Shown piece after piece: positions 31,755 through 41,303 of a DNA stretch of 64,000 bases (its first letter is position 1; each line of letters begins with the position of its first letter). Both the position numbers and the translations under genes were made by a program. The notes under the pieces are model-generated. The model was not told the DNA's origin, did no database searches, and was given only the letters and a program-made list of their open reading frames with translations. This DNA comes from COE1 sp949066965 (GTDB taxonomy: Bacteria > Bacillota > Clostridia > Lachnospirales > Lachnospiraceae), in the NCBI GenBank assembly GCA_949066965.1, contig CARTDA010000003.1, positions 1 through 64,000 on the forward strand, given 5' to 3'.

Positions 31755-32699
31755 ATGGTGCGGTCTATGCTGCTGAAAACGCTGTTATATCTTCTGCTAA
31801 TTATTATCATTTTAAGTAACCCTGATGCCACATTCCGATACGCCTATGAGGGGTTGTACCAATGGGCTGCCAAAATGGTTCCGACACTCTTTCCCTTTAT
31901 GATGATAAGCTCCATCATGGTATACAGTGGCGCTGATTTGGAACTAGGACATATGCTCACACGCATCTTAAAGAAAATATACAGGTACAGCAGTTATGGT
32001 CTGTATGCCATATTTATGGGTTTTTTCTGTGGATTTCCAATGGGCGCGAAAGTTGTAAGCGACCTGTTGGAAAAAAATAAGTTAAATAAATCAGAAGCCA
32101 ACACCCTTCTGGCTTTTTGCAACAATATCGGTCCTGCGTATTTTATGGGAATTATCATACCAATACTGCACGAATGCGGATACCACAATACCATATTGTT
32201 TGTGTTTGGCATGTATGGGATTCCGGCTGTTTATGGAGCAGTATTAGGGTATCTGCACGCTTCCAGAAACAGGCTGGCGAAAATCCAATATTCTGACAGT
32301 ATCAATCCATCCCAGGGGGCTCCGGCACTGTCCCTCGCATCCACACTCAAAAAATCCTGTATTGACAATACACAGGCATTAATTGTGCTTGGCGGTTATA
32401 TCACATTTGCCAACGCGTTCCGCATCCTCCTTGATTTCATGCCCCTGTCAGGCAGCCATAAAAATATACTGTCAAGCTTTCTGGAAATTATCGGCGGCGT
32501 CCAGGCAATTTACACGACAACTCTTTTGCCCAGTCAGAAGGTGTTCTGGATTATGACCGCATTGTGCTTTGGCGGTGTCTCCTGTATCATGCAGACCAGC
32601 AGCTTTCTGGAAAAATCAGGGCTGTCCATCGGTCACTATTTAAAGCACAAGTTTATCATTACAGTGATTTCCGCCGCGTATTATCTCCTCATAATATAA
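31755..32699 (+). CDS. YlbJ-like nucleoside-recognition-domain membrane protein
   Basis: 314 aa, polytopic, with about seven hydrophobic segments. GFFCGFPMGAKVVSDLLEKN followed by LLAFCNNIGPAYFMGIIIP is the signature of the YlbJ/SpoVV-type Gate-domain proteins; SpoVV moves dipicolinate into the forespore. It is shorter than YlbJ (about 400 aa). The start is uncertain: ATG 31755 or ATG 31767, neither with a strong ribosome site. Divergent from the RsuA-like gene and convergent with the amidase. Confidence 0.8.
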   Translation: MVRSMLLKTLLYLLLIIIILSNPDATFRYAYEGLYQWAAKMVPTLFPFMMISSIMVYSGADLELGHMLTRILKKIYRYSSYGLYAIFMGFFCGFPMGAKVVSDLLEKNKLNKSEANTLLAFCNNIGPAYFMGIIIPILHECGYHNTILFVFGMYGIPAVYGAVLGYLHASRNRLAKIQYSDSINPSQGAPALSLASTLKKSCIDNTQALIVLGGYITFANAFRILLDFMPLSGSHKNILSSFLEIIGGVQAIYTTTLLPSQKVFWIMTALCFGGVSCIMQTSSFLEKSGLSIGHYLKHKFIITVISAAYYLLII

Positions 32700-32701
32700 T
32701 A

Positions 32702-33739
32702 TCAATTCAGCTGTATCACATTGGATGTTGTATCCTTGTCATACAGATTATATACCTTGAATATCAGGCTGTCCTTTTTGCCATATCCCATATTGATTGA
32801 TGCTGTCATTGATGTGCTTCCCTTTGCCCAGGGCTGTAAAGCAGACCATGTTATACCATTGTCACAGGAGTAGGAATAATATTGAAGTACCGACTCTCCA
32901 TCAAATGCATCCAGCTCCACTGTGGCATATTTTCCAGTCTTGTCATAATTGATAAGCCTTGCGTTCAGATATAAAGGCGCTGTGGAGTCATTATATATGC
33001 GGCTTGACGGCACCGGAACTGCCAGTGGCGCATAACTGCCGTAATCTGTTTTTCCATCCTTCGACTTTAAGCCAAAATATCTTGCCACCGCTTCTGCGTC
33101 GCGCACGCCAAATTCCTTAAGTTTTTCCTGTGACTGTATGTACGGAACGTCATTTGCATGATCCACATGACAGTGTTCAACAATGATAGACGGAATATTT
33201 CGGATTGCACACTGGCGTATAATGCCATAATAATCCGTTCCCTTGCTTCCAATTCTGGTCTTTATCCCACGGTTAAAAAGTCCCATCTCCTCAAACTGCT
33301 TTAAAAACTCATTTCCTGCGGAATACCCCTGGCTGTACAGCTGGCCTGTTGAAGGAACCCATATCTCACTTCCATAAAGGATATGGGAAACGGACATGTT
33401 AAAATGCAGCGAAAATAGGAAGTCCGCATTCACTTTGTCTGCAAACTCAGCCCGCTGTTCAAGCGACATATCAATATCGTCGGTATGTGTCAGATATACT
33501 TGTACATTCTGATACTTTTCCAGCTGCTCTTTCATATATAAGGCTACTGTCATTGTATATGTTTTTTCTGGTATCGGCAGATAATCCGTACCGAGATTTT
33601 CACCGCCATGCCCTGGGTCAATGACTATGACAACCGGTTCTGCCGCATCTGCCTCCATGACCGGTAATCCAGAAAAAGATACTGCTGCTATGGCAGCACA
33701 TAAAATCAATGTAATCACTTTACTGAATATTGGTTTCAT
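32702..33739 (-). CDS. Secreted N-acetylmuramoyl-L-alanine amidase
   Basis: 345 aa. Signal peptide (VITLILCAAIAAVSFSGLPV, cleavage near EADAA), then an Amidase_3 domain (about 35-235) with zinc-binding IDPGHGGENLG, FSLHFNMS and VEHCHVDHAND. The C-terminal 100 residues form a beta-rich domain with PLYLNARLINYDKTGKYATV and GITWSALQPWAKG, of a kind found on surface proteins of gut Clostridia. It cleaves the amide bond between MurNAc and L-Ala, in wall turnover. It ends 3 nt from the YlbJ-like stop. Confidence 0.92.
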   Translation of the reverse strand: MKPIFSKVITLILCAAIAAVSFSGLPVMEADAAEPVVIVIDPGHGGENLGTDYLPIPEKTYTMTVALYMKEQLEKYQNVQVYLTHTDDIDMSLEQRAEFADKVNADFLFSLHFNMSVSHILYGSEIWVPSTGQLYSQGYSAGNEFLKQFEEMGLFNRGIKTRIGSKGTDYYGIIRQCAIRNIPSIIVEHCHVDHANDVPYIQSQEKLKEFGVRDAEAVARYFGLKSKDGKTDYGSYAPLAVPVPSSRIYNDSTAPLYLNARLINYDKTGKYATVELDAFDGESVLQYYSYSCDNGITWSALQPWAKGSTSMTASINMGYGKKDSLIFKVYNLYDKDTTSNVIQLN

Positions 33740-33751
33740 AAAACTCCCCCA

Positions 33752-33815
33752 TTTCCTTATGCGATTGTACGCATCAATTATATTGAACGGTCAGTCTTTT
33801 TGACCATCAGTATAA
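33752..33815. repeat. Dispersed intergenic repeat, family 1 (copy 2, 3' half only)
   Basis: This copy contains TTATGCG...CGCATCA and the terminal hairpin module GAACGGTCA with TGACCATCAGTATAAT, matching the right half of the copy at 62119-62245. It lies just upstream of the amidase gene. Confidence 0.6.
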
Positions 33816-33818
33816 TAT

Positions 33819-33850
33819 AACCCACAGAAAAACTGTGGGCTATATTATAT
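33819..33850 (-). terminator. Terminator after the coiled-coil gene
   Basis: CCCACAG (33821-33827) pairs with CTGTGGG (33833-33839) and the stem extends through AT-rich flanks (ATATAA with TTATAT). It lies 20 bp beyond the stop of the coiled-coil gene. Confidence 0.65.
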
Positions 33851-33859
33851 ACACAATTT

Positions 33860-34462
33860 TTAAATTATATCAATATTATCCGTCCCTGTTCCCTCGGCAG
33901 CCTGTGCTTCTGCAACAATTTCATCCACCGGAACAAGCTCTGCCCTGTTCGCGGTGACAACACTATCAATTTCCCGAAGATTTCCAACCAGTGTATTATA
34001 ATCACGCGTGGAAATCTCAATGGACTGCTTCAGAATATTTTCCAGATTGGCAAGAATGCTGTCCGTATACTGCATTGCGGCAGACTTTACATTATTTGCC
34101 TCAATTGTTGCATTGTCAAGGATATCCTGCGCCTGTTTGGTAGCCATCTCTACAATTTCGTTCGCCTGCGAATATGCCTGCTGCATAATCTGGTGCTCGC
34201 TGATAAGCTCATTTGTCTGAACCGCAGCATTATTTAACAATTCCTGTGCCTTCTGCTTTGCATCATTTAAAATAGCCTCTTTATTGGAAATGATTTTCTG
34301 GTAGCGTTTTATCTCCTCTGGTGTTTTCATGCGCAGTTCACGCAGCAAATCATCAATATCCGCCTTGTTTACCATGATAACATCCGTTGAAAATGCTTTA
34401 TATTTACAGCTGTCTATGTACTCCTCTATCTCTTCAATCAACTGCTCTATTCTGCTGCTCAT
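33860..34462 (-). CDS. Cytoplasmic coiled-coil protein of unknown function (200 aa)
   Basis: Long helices dominate: MSSRIEQLIEEIEEYIDSC, ILNDAKQKAQELLNNAA and IVEMATKQAQDILDNATIEA. The Ala/Gln/Asn-rich amphipathic pattern resembles DivIVA-like and V-type ATPase subunit H-like coiled coils. The C-terminus is acidic. GGGGGAG precedes the ATG. In related genomes such genes sit near coaD, as here (200 bp downstream of it). A role in cell shape or division is only a guess. Confidence 0.7.
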   Translation of the reverse strand: MSSRIEQLIEEIEEYIDSCKYKAFSTDVIMVNKADIDDLLRELRMKTPEEIKRYQKIISNKEAILNDAKQKAQELLNNAAVQTNELISEHQIMQQAYSQANEIVEMATKQAQDILDNATIEANNVKSAAMQYTDSILANLENILKQSIEISTRDYNTLVGNLREIDSVVTANRAELVPVDEIVAEAQAAEGTGTDNIDII

Positions 34463-34670
34463 AGTCTCCCCCCATAATTCTTGTTCTATGTAGCCTGTTG
34501 CACCGTCATGGCTACTTTATCGTTACTTTTCACACCCACGCCAAAGTAGTGAGAATCATGCACCAAAATGCTTGCACTTTAGCATTTTGTGTGCAAAATC
34601 TGTTATAATTCACACCTCAGTAACTTATAAGCTGATAAAAACTGGCATGGATGCGAATTGTAACACTTTA
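34463..34670. other. Intergenic region with a strong hairpin between coaD and the coiled-coil gene
   Basis: CACCAAAATGCT (34561-34572) pairs with AGCATTTTGTGTG (34581-34593), with one bulge. There is no T tract typical of a terminator on either strand. The rest is AT-rich with TTACTTTTCACAC-type short repeats. It may be a diverged member of the dispersed repeats. No gene is seen. Confidence 0.45.
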
Positions 34671-35156
34671 TCACATATTTTTCATTTTGTCATATACAAG
34701 TTTGACAACAAAATCAGGTACACACTGTGAAATGTCCCCATTAAATGAAGCAATTTCCTTTACACTGGACGAACTGAGATAAGCATACTCAAGACTGGTG
34801 GTTAAAAAAACAGTATCAAGCTCGCCGTTTGACAGCATTCTGTTAGTCTGGGCAGTCTGTAATTCGTACTCAAAATCTGTAATGGCACGCAGCCCGCGCA
34901 CCGAAATATGTACATCCTTTTGTCTTGCATAATCAATCAAAAGACCATTAAAGGAATCCACTGTCACATTCGGCAGATTCTTTGTAGCCTCCTTTAATAT
35001 ACTAACACGTTCCTCGACAGAAAACAACGCATTCTTCGCCTTATTATCCAAAACACTCACAGTCAGTTCATCAAACATAATAGACGCGCGCTTAATAATA
35101 TCAAGATGCCCAAGGGTCAACGGGTCAAAACTTCCCGGATAGATTGCAGCATTCAT
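34671..35156 (-). CDS. coaD: Phosphopantetheine adenylyltransferase
   Basis: 161 aa, standard length. The N-terminal YPGSFDPLTLGHLDIIKRA (TxGH motif), RGLRAITDFEYELQTAQTNR and the C-terminal SSSVKEIASFNGD define CoaD, the penultimate enzyme of coenzyme A synthesis. It follows rsmD by 32 nt, the usual Firmicutes pair. Confidence 0.97.
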   Translation of the reverse strand: MNAAIYPGSFDPLTLGHLDIIKRASIMFDELTVSVLDNKAKNALFSVEERVSILKEATKNLPNVTVDSFNGLLIDYARQKDVHISVRGLRAITDFEYELQTAQTNRMLSNGELDTVFLTTSLEYAYLSSSSVKEIASFNGDISQCVPDFVVKLVYDKMKNM

Positions 35157-35188
35157 GGTACATATTCCTCCAATATACGAAAATTAAT

Positions 35189-35737
35189 TTACAGTTTTCT
35201 TATAAATATGTGCTTATTTGTCTTGTACTGCTTTTCTTTTTCCACAAAAAAACCAAGTGCTTCTACATAGTCAAACAATGTATCACGGGAAGCCTCCACG
35301 ACAATCAGGGTATCCTCGTTGACATAGGGCGCATCCCGCAAAATCTCCAAAACCTTTTTATCGTATTCCTGCTGATATGGAGGGTCGAGAAAGATAATGT
35401 CAGCAGTGTCCTTTATGCTTCCCCTGAGGGCGGAAAAGACATCCTGTTTCAGGACAACAGATTTGTCCGTAAAATGCGTATGTTCAATATTATCGGTAAT
35501 ACATGCAATTGCCTTTTGGTTGTTTTCCACAAAATAGGCTTTTCTGGCTCCGCGGCTCAATGCCTCGATGCCAATACCGCCGCTGCCGGAAAATAAGTCA
35601 ACAAAAACCGCGCCTGACAAGTATGGCATGAGCATGTTAAAAAGTGTTTCCTTTATTCTGTCAGTAGTCGGTCGTGTGTCAAGTCCCTCGGGTGTCTTTA
35701 ACAAAAGTCGTCTGGCAGTACCTGCAATCACTCTCAT
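35189..35737 (-). CDS. rsmD: 16S rRNA (guanine966-N2)-methyltransferase RsmD
   Basis: 182 aa. MRVIAGTARRLLLKTPEGLDTRPTT-type start, SAM-binding VDLFSGSGGIGIEALSRG and the catalytic FLDPPYQ motif are all present. It methylates G966 of 16S rRNA in the 30S subunit. It is cotranscribed with coaD. Confidence 0.96.
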   Translation of the reverse strand: MRVIAGTARRLLLKTPEGLDTRPTTDRIKETLFNMLMPYLSGAVFVDLFSGSGGIGIEALSRGARKAYFVENNQKAIACITDNIEHTHFTDKSVVLKQDVFSALRGSIKDTADIIFLDPPYQQEYDKKVLEILRDAPYVNEDTLIVVEASRDTLFDYVEALGFFVEKEKQYKTNKHIFIRKL

Positions 35738-35778
35738 ATTTTATTCTCCTAATTTATCCCAAATCATAATATATATGA

Positions 35779-38016
35779 TTATACCCTGATTTTGGTTCCT
35801 TTTGCATCCCTTTTATTAAGTTTTAATTTATTTAATGGAATATTTTTATCTTTGTAAGGAATTGAACCGTCCTCACCGGGCTGGCAATAGTACACATTTT
35901 CGATATAATCATTGTTTCCAAGCTTCATGCCCCTGACACCGATTGCAGTTTTTTTCAATTCCGAAATTTCGTCTGCGTCAAACCGCAGGAAATAACCATC
36001 CTTGCTCTGCAGAATGATATGCTGGTGCTTTGTCACAACCTCAATATCAACCAGCTCATCCCCATCACCCAGCTTTGTTGATGCAACAGTTCGCTTGGAC
36101 ACGTCAAACTCGCCCCCGCTTACAATTTTGCACATGCCTTGTCTGGTGACAAACAGCAGCCGGTACAGGTTCAGCTCGGACTGGCTTGCAATATTGATAA
36201 TTTCCTCCGTTCCCGAAGTGTAATTGCTGATGTTGTCAATTGGCAGTCCCTTATCCCTGAACTTACCAAACGGAATATCTGTCACCTTAATGGTGTGGAG
36301 CTGCCCCGTATTGGTAAAAATACAAATCCGTCCAGTGTTCCGGCATTTGACAACATACTTAAATTCCGCATGTGCCGATTCCTTGTTTCGTTCGTATGCA
36401 GCCATATCAATCGTCTTGCAGTAGCCGAATCTGTCCATAAGGAACATGACTTCCATCTCCTCAGGCTTTTTCTCCTCATACACAGCTTCCTCTGCATTTT
36501 CAATCCGTGTTTTGCGCTTTGCAGCATATTCTTTTTTTAGCGCATCAAGCTCCTGGATGATTACCTGCGCCATGGAATCACGCCGGTCAAGAATATCCTC
36601 ATATTTATAGATATTGGCATTTGTCTCCTTATTTTCCTTCATCAGGGCTTCAATTTCCAGGCCAATCAGTTTATATAACCGCATATCAAGAATAGCATTT
36701 GCCTGCCGCTCCGTAAAATTTAACTGTTCCGCCATAATGGCAGATTCCTTCGAGCGGAATTTGATGCCGTCTGTATTGCCTGTGGTCAGACAGTTTTTGA
36801 CCATATTGCGGTCTTTGGAACCGCGAAGAATTTCAATGATAAGGTCGATGATATTGCAGGCGCGGATAAGCCCCTCCTGAATCTCACGTTTCTCCAATTC
36901 CTTATTCAACAAAGTCGTGTATTTCCGCGTTGCAATTTCATATTGGAATGCCACATTTCTGGCAATGATTCCTTTTAATCCCAGGGTTTCCGGTCTGCCG
37001 TCCGCTATCGCAATCATGTTCACGCCAAACGTGTCCTCAAGACGTGTTTTTTTGTACAATAGGTTTTTAAAATTCTCTACATCCGTATCTTTTTTCAGCT
37101 CTATGACTATGCGGATTCCTTCTTTTGAGGATTGATTTGATATGTCAACAATTTCCGGTGCTTTTTTCTGTTCATACAAAGAAGCAACATCCTGCAAAAA
37201 TTTGCCGATATTTGCGCCAATCATGGTATATGGAATTTCCGTTATGACCAGATTCAGCTTTCCGCCCTTTGTTTTTTCTACTTCAACCTTGCCGCGCAGC
37301 TTGATTTTGCCGGTGCCTGTCTCATATATGGACAAAAGCTCATCCTTGTTGCAGACAATCCCCCCTGTCGGGAAATCAGGTCCCTTGATATACTTCATCA
37401 GCTCGCGTGTGGATATGTCCTCATTCATCATATATGCCTTGGTGGCATCAATGACTTCCCCAAGGTTGTGTGGCGGAATGCTCGTCACCATACCCACCGC
37501 AATGCCCTCGGATCCGTTTACAAGCAGATTGGGAAAACGGCATGGGAGCACACTTGGTTCCTTCTCCGTCTCGTCAAAATTCGGCACGAAATCAACAACG
37601 TCTTTGTCAAGGTCTGCAAGGATAGCCTCCTGCGAGATTTTTTGCAGCCTTGCCTCGGTATATCGCATGGCGGCGGCTCCGTCACCCTCAATATTGCCAA
37701 AGTTGCCATGTCCGTCTATAAGCGGAATCCCTTTTTTAAAATCCTGTGTCAAAACCACAAGCGCATCGTAAATAGAACTGTCCCCATGCGGATGATATTT
37801 ACCCATTGTATCACCTACAATACGCGCACTCTTCCGGTAGGGGTGGTCATATCGGATACCCAGCTCGTGCATATCATATAAGGTACGTCTCTGAACCGGT
37901 TTCAATCCGTCCCGCACATCAGGCAGCGCCCGCGCAATGATGACACTCATGGCATAATCAATGAATGACCGCTGCATGGTCTCTGAATATTCGGTTTTTA
38001 TAATTCTCTCTTCCAT
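35779..38016 (-). CDS. parC: DNA topoisomerase IV subunit A
   Basis: 745 aa type IIA topoisomerase subunit. The catalytic tyrosine is Tyr119 (AAMRYTEARL), with DGLKPVQRR and KYHPHGD upstream. The C-terminal half has a coiled-coil gate (about 400-480) and a beta-pinwheel with no GyrA-box (QRRGGKG), which favours a ParC-type decatenase over gyrase. The C-terminal beta domain is short. AAGGAG precedes the ATG at 38016. It lies just downstream of parE, the conserved operon order. Distinguishing ParC from a second GyrA rests on the missing GyrA-box. Confidence 0.88.
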   Translation of the reverse strand: MEERIIKTEYSETMQRSFIDYAMSVIIARALPDVRDGLKPVQRRTLYDMHELGIRYDHPYRKSARIVGDTMGKYHPHGDSSIYDALVVLTQDFKKGIPLIDGHGNFGNIEGDGAAAMRYTEARLQKISQEAILADLDKDVVDFVPNFDETEKEPSVLPCRFPNLLVNGSEGIAVGMVTSIPPHNLGEVIDATKAYMMNEDISTRELMKYIKGPDFPTGGIVCNKDELLSIYETGTGKIKLRGKVEVEKTKGGKLNLVITEIPYTMIGANIGKFLQDVASLYEQKKAPEIVDISNQSSKEGIRIVIELKKDTDVENFKNLLYKKTRLEDTFGVNMIAIADGRPETLGLKGIIARNVAFQYEIATRKYTTLLNKELEKREIQEGLIRACNIIDLIIEILRGSKDRNMVKNCLTTGNTDGIKFRSKESAIMAEQLNFTERQANAILDMRLYKLIGLEIEALMKENKETNANIYKYEDILDRRDSMAQVIIQELDALKKEYAAKRKTRIENAEEAVYEEKKPEEMEVMFLMDRFGYCKTIDMAAYERNKESAHAEFKYVVKCRNTGRICIFTNTGQLHTIKVTDIPFGKFRDKGLPIDNISNYTSGTEEIINIASQSELNLYRLLFVTRQGMCKIVSGGEFDVSKRTVASTKLGDGDELVDIEVVTKHQHIILQSKDGYFLRFDADEISELKKTAIGVRGMKLGNNDYIENVYYCQPGEDGSIPYKDKNIPLNKLKLNKRDAKGTKIRV

Positions 38017-38051
38017 TCGTCAATATGCTCCTTGTTTTAATATAGGAACTG

Positions 38052-38097
38052 TTCAGAAATTACCTGAGACAAGTAATTGTCATGCGTAATTTCTGAA
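38052..38097. repeat. Inverted repeat between parE and parC
   Basis: TTCAGAAATTAC (38052-38063) pairs perfectly with GTAATTTCTGAA (38086-38097) around a 22-nt loop. There is no T tract, and a terminator between two subunits of one enzyme would be odd. It may be a repeat remnant or an attenuator or stability hairpin on the parE-parC mRNA. Confidence 0.55.
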
Positions 38098-38104
38098 TGG
38101 CTCC

Positions 38105-40033
38105 TTATATATCAAGCTCTGCCTCTGTCGCATGCTCATATATAAATGTCCTTCTCGGAAGAACGTCGGTTCCCATCAGCAATTCAGTTATCTCAGATGC
38201 CATACGCGCATCTTCTATCTCAATCTGTTTTAAAATCCTGGTTTCCGGATTTAGCGTCGTCTCCCACAGCTGGTCTGCGTCCATTTCGCCAAGTCCTTTG
38301 TATCTTTGCAGCGTAAAAGCCCCTTTGTGTGTTTTGCGGTATTTTTCAAGTGCCTTGTCATCATAAAGATATTCTTCTTTACCCTTTGCAGGCATCACTT
38401 TATACAACGGCGGCATCGCGATGTAGATATGTCCTTCATAAATTAATTCCGGCATAAAACGGTAAAAAAGCGTGAGCAGCAGATTGCTGATATGTGCACC
38501 GTCCACGTCGGCATCTGCCATGATTACAATTTTGTCATACCTGAGCTTGGAAATGTCAAAATCGTTGCCATATCCTTCCGAAAATCCACATCCAAATGCG
38601 TTAATCATTGTCTTGATTTCTGCATTTGCCAGAACCTTGTCAATGCTTGCCTTTTCTACATTCAGGATTTTCCCCCGTATTGGAAGAATCGCCTGATAAT
38701 TTCTGTTCCGCGCGCTCTTTGCACTTCCGCCGGCAGAATCCCCCTCCACGATAAAAATTTCGCATTTCCCATAATCCTTGGATTCACAGTTTGCCAGCTT
38801 GCCGTTGGAGTCAAAAGAAAATTTCTGTTTTGTAAGCATATTTGTCTTTGCTTTTTCCTCTGTCTTGCGGATTTTTGCCGCTTTCTCGGCACAGGAAATG
38901 ACACTTTTTAAAACCTCTATATTTCTGTCAAAATAGCGCGGCACTTCGTCCCCTGTCACTTTACTGACGGATTTTGCCGCATCCTGATTGTCGAGTTTGG
39001 TCTTGGTCTGCCCTTCAAATCGTGGTGCGGGATGCTTGATGGAAACAACGGCGGTCATCCCGTTTCGCACATCAGCTCCCGTAAAGTTCACGTCTTTTTC
39101 TTTTAATATATTGAGTTCCCGCGCATAATTATTGATAATCGTCGTAAACATTGTCTTGAAACCAGTCAGGTGGGTTCCACCCTCGGCATTATAAATATTG
39201 TTACAGAACCCGAGCACATTCTCATGAAATTCGTTTACATACTGGAATGCGCACTCCACGGTGATGTCCTCGCTGACACCTGTAAAATAGATGATGTCAT
39301 GCAATGCTTCCTTATTTTTATTTAAATCCTTGACATATCCGATAATTCCCTCGGGTTCGCAGTATGTAATCGTCTCTGGTTCATCCTTGCGGTTATCGGT
39401 AAAGATAATCGTAAGCTTCGGGTTGAGGTATGCCGTCTCATGCAGCCGGCTTTTGACATCATCCGACTTAAAACGCGTCTTGTCAAAAATGGATGGGTCG
39501 GGAGTAAAATTAATCGTCGTACCTGTCTCGCGCGTCTTGCCAATGACAGGAAGCAGCCCGTCAACCAGCTCAATAACCGGATTTCCGTATTCATATTTAT
39601 CCTGATGAATCAGCCCGCCGCTTTTTACTGTTACAGTAAGCTGGGTAGACAGCGCATTTACAACGGACGAACCCACGCCATGCAGTCCGCCGCTTGTCTT
39701 GTATGCATTATTGTCAAATTTGCCGCCTGCATGAAGCGTTGTAAACACGACACGTTCTGCGCTGACCCCTTTTTCATGCATACCGACAGGTATGCCTCTG
39801 CCATTGTCGGATATCGTTGCCGAACCATCCTTTTCCAGTGTAACGCGGATTTCACTGCACACCCCAGCCAGATGCTCGTCCACAGAATTGTCCACGATTT
39901 CATATATCAAATGATTCAGACCCTTTGTCGACACACTTCCGATGTACATGCCCGGCCTTTTCCGAACTGCCTCAAGCCCCTCCAGGACAGTGATGCTCGA
40001 GGCGTCGTATACATTGTTATCTGCTTTTGCCAT
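38105..40033 (-). CDS. parE: DNA topoisomerase IV subunit B
   Basis: 642 aa from ATG 40033 (another ATG at 40045 is nearly on top of the AAAGG ribosome site). GHKL ATPase domain: EIVDNSVDEHLAG, ISDNGRGIPVGMH and GGLHGVGSSVVNALS. TOPRIM metal site: IVEGDSAGGSAKSARNRN and IVIMADADVDGAHI. C-terminal RYKGLGEMDADQLWETT. It pairs with the ParC-type subunit downstream to unlink daughter chromosomes. Length is in the ParE/GyrB range; ParE is chosen from the pairing. Confidence 0.88.
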   Translation of the reverse strand: MAKADNNVYDASSITVLEGLEAVRKRPGMYIGSVSTKGLNHLIYEIVDNSVDEHLAGVCSEIRVTLEKDGSATISDNGRGIPVGMHEKGVSAERVVFTTLHAGGKFDNNAYKTSGGLHGVGSSVVNALSTQLTVTVKSGGLIHQDKYEYGNPVIELVDGLLPVIGKTRETGTTINFTPDPSIFDKTRFKSDDVKSRLHETAYLNPKLTIIFTDNRKDEPETITYCEPEGIIGYVKDLNKNKEALHDIIYFTGVSEDITVECAFQYVNEFHENVLGFCNNIYNAEGGTHLTGFKTMFTTIINNYARELNILKEKDVNFTGADVRNGMTAVVSIKHPAPRFEGQTKTKLDNQDAAKSVSKVTGDEVPRYFDRNIEVLKSVISCAEKAAKIRKTEEKAKTNMLTKQKFSFDSNGKLANCESKDYGKCEIFIVEGDSAGGSAKSARNRNYQAILPIRGKILNVEKASIDKVLANAEIKTMINAFGCGFSEGYGNDFDISKLRYDKIVIMADADVDGAHISNLLLTLFYRFMPELIYEGHIYIAMPPLYKVMPAKGKEEYLYDDKALEKYRKTHKGAFTLQRYKGLGEMDADQLWETTLNPETRILKQIEIEDARMASEITELLMGTDVLPRRTFIYEHATEAELDI

Positions 40034-40200
40034 TGAATGAACCATGCCTTTCTTACTAATTGATATTGCATTTCTATATCACAATCAGTTCTTGTATATA
40101 GTGTACATGGGACGCATTTGCCCTATAAGAGTATATCACATCTTTTTGAGATTGCAAATACTTTTCAATAATTTTTCAAACATACGTTTTATAAGTGGCC

Positions 40201-40263
40201 AAAAAACAAGATGACGCCGATTTCTAAAGCGCATTTGAGAAAAGCTTTAAAAACCAGCGTCAT
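40201..40263 (-). terminator. Terminator after the heptad-repeat gene
   Basis: On the minus strand ATGACGC (complement of 40257-40263) pairs with GCGTCAT (complement of 40211-40217), with a nested TAAAGC/GCTTTA stem and a trailing TTTTTT. It separates this gene from parE. The rest of the 300-bp gap (40046-40200) is AT-rich and must hold the parE promoter. Confidence 0.6.
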
Positions 40264-40370
40264 TATATAATAATTTGTTCTAAAAATGCACAAGTTCCCT
40301 GATAAAAGGTTATTTACTGTCATTCATGCAGTCAGGCTATTTGTATGTAGTATTACAATAGTCATAACCA

Positions 40371-40832
40371 CTACGCAGTATGCCTTGTCATGTCAGCCTT
40401 ATGCTTATCTAAAATTCCATGTACTCTTTCAACCTCATCAAGAACAAGCGCACATTCTTTTCTTATCTCGTTTTTTAAGACACGCTCTGTTTGATTCAGC
40501 TGTAATTCCACGTTGTCAACCCTGTCATTTAAGTTTCGGATATCGGTCTTCATGTCTTGGATGTCAGACTTCATATCCTGCATTTCAGACTTCATGTCTT
40601 GGATGTCAGCTTTTACATCCCGCATTTCAGTCTTCAAGCCTTGGATGTCAGACTTCATATCCTGCATTTCAGCTTTTACATCCCGCATTTCAGTCTTCAA
40701 GCCTTGGATGTCAGACTTCATATCCTGCATTTCAGACTTCATGTCTTGGATGTCAGACTTCATATCCTGCATATCAGTCTTCATACCATGCATTTCGGAT
40801 AATAACAAATCAAGTTTTTCAGTATCAGTCAT
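40371..40832 (-). CDS. Heptad-repeat coiled-coil protein (153 aa)
   Basis: Residues about 12-95 are near-identical 7-residue units (DMKSDIQ, DMKSEMQ, GLKTEMR, DVKAEMQ), encoded by 21-bp tandem DNA repeats. This is an uninterrupted parallel coiled-coil, of a kind found as 'DUF' or tail-like proteins in gut Firmicutes. The C-terminal 55 residues (NLNDRVDNVELQLNQTERVL, then ECALVLDEVERVHGILDKHK) are also helical but not repeated. No catalytic or membrane segment is seen. Repeat number is likely to vary between strains. AGGATTAAG precedes the ATG. Confidence 0.7.
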   Translation of the reverse strand: MTDTEKLDLLLSEMHGMKTDMQDMKSDIQDMKSEMQDMKSDIQGLKTEMRDVKAEMQDMKSDIQGLKTEMRDVKADIQDMKSEMQDMKSDIQDMKTDIRNLNDRVDNVELQLNQTERVLKNEIRKECALVLDEVERVHGILDKHKADMTRHTA

Positions 40833-41303
40833 CTTAATCCTCCATTCTTGCCGTGTGAAAATGAGTTTTCAACCCCATTCCTCATTGTGTCGTAATTGTG
40901 TTGTCCGATTCGCAGCTGTAAGGTAAGTATAGCACACCTTAGATGCAAAGTCTATTCACAATATTCCAATAACATGGAAATCAAGTTTGCAAATATTTAT
41001 ATACTTTTGATGAAATTGTCTGTAACAGTTCAGCCTTTGTTTTCCTGTTGCTGCATCCCAATATGTCTTTAACTTTAACTGAGTATGAACATATTTTCGC
41101 ACATACTTTTTTGTTATTTTTTAATAAAAAATATGTTTCTCTGCACTAATTTCAATACAACCATTGCAAATGAAAAAATTTTGTATACAATAGTAGTTAG
41201 AAATAGACACAAACCTAATAAACATAACGGTGTAAACGCTTTCACAACCATATTGGAAAATTAAAATTCATCAAAAAAAATTAAAAGAAAAGGAAGGATT
41301 TAT
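40833..41303. other. Intergenic region upstream of pta with a repeat fragment
   Basis: 470 bp without a gene. 41022-41051 (GTAACAGTTCAGCC...CCTGTTGC) matches only the first hairpin of the MITE-like element at 50934-51072, a solo end. 41164-41191 holds a promoter candidate for pta (TTGCAA, 16-bp spacer, TACAAT). The rest is AT-rich, with the promoter of the divergent coiled-coil gene presumed near 40920. Confidence 0.5.

Noticed and set aside
40286..40926. Plus-strand frames opposite the heptad-repeat gene
   Set aside because: They are open only because the 21-bp repeats have no stop in any frame; the minus frame has the ribosome site and terminator.
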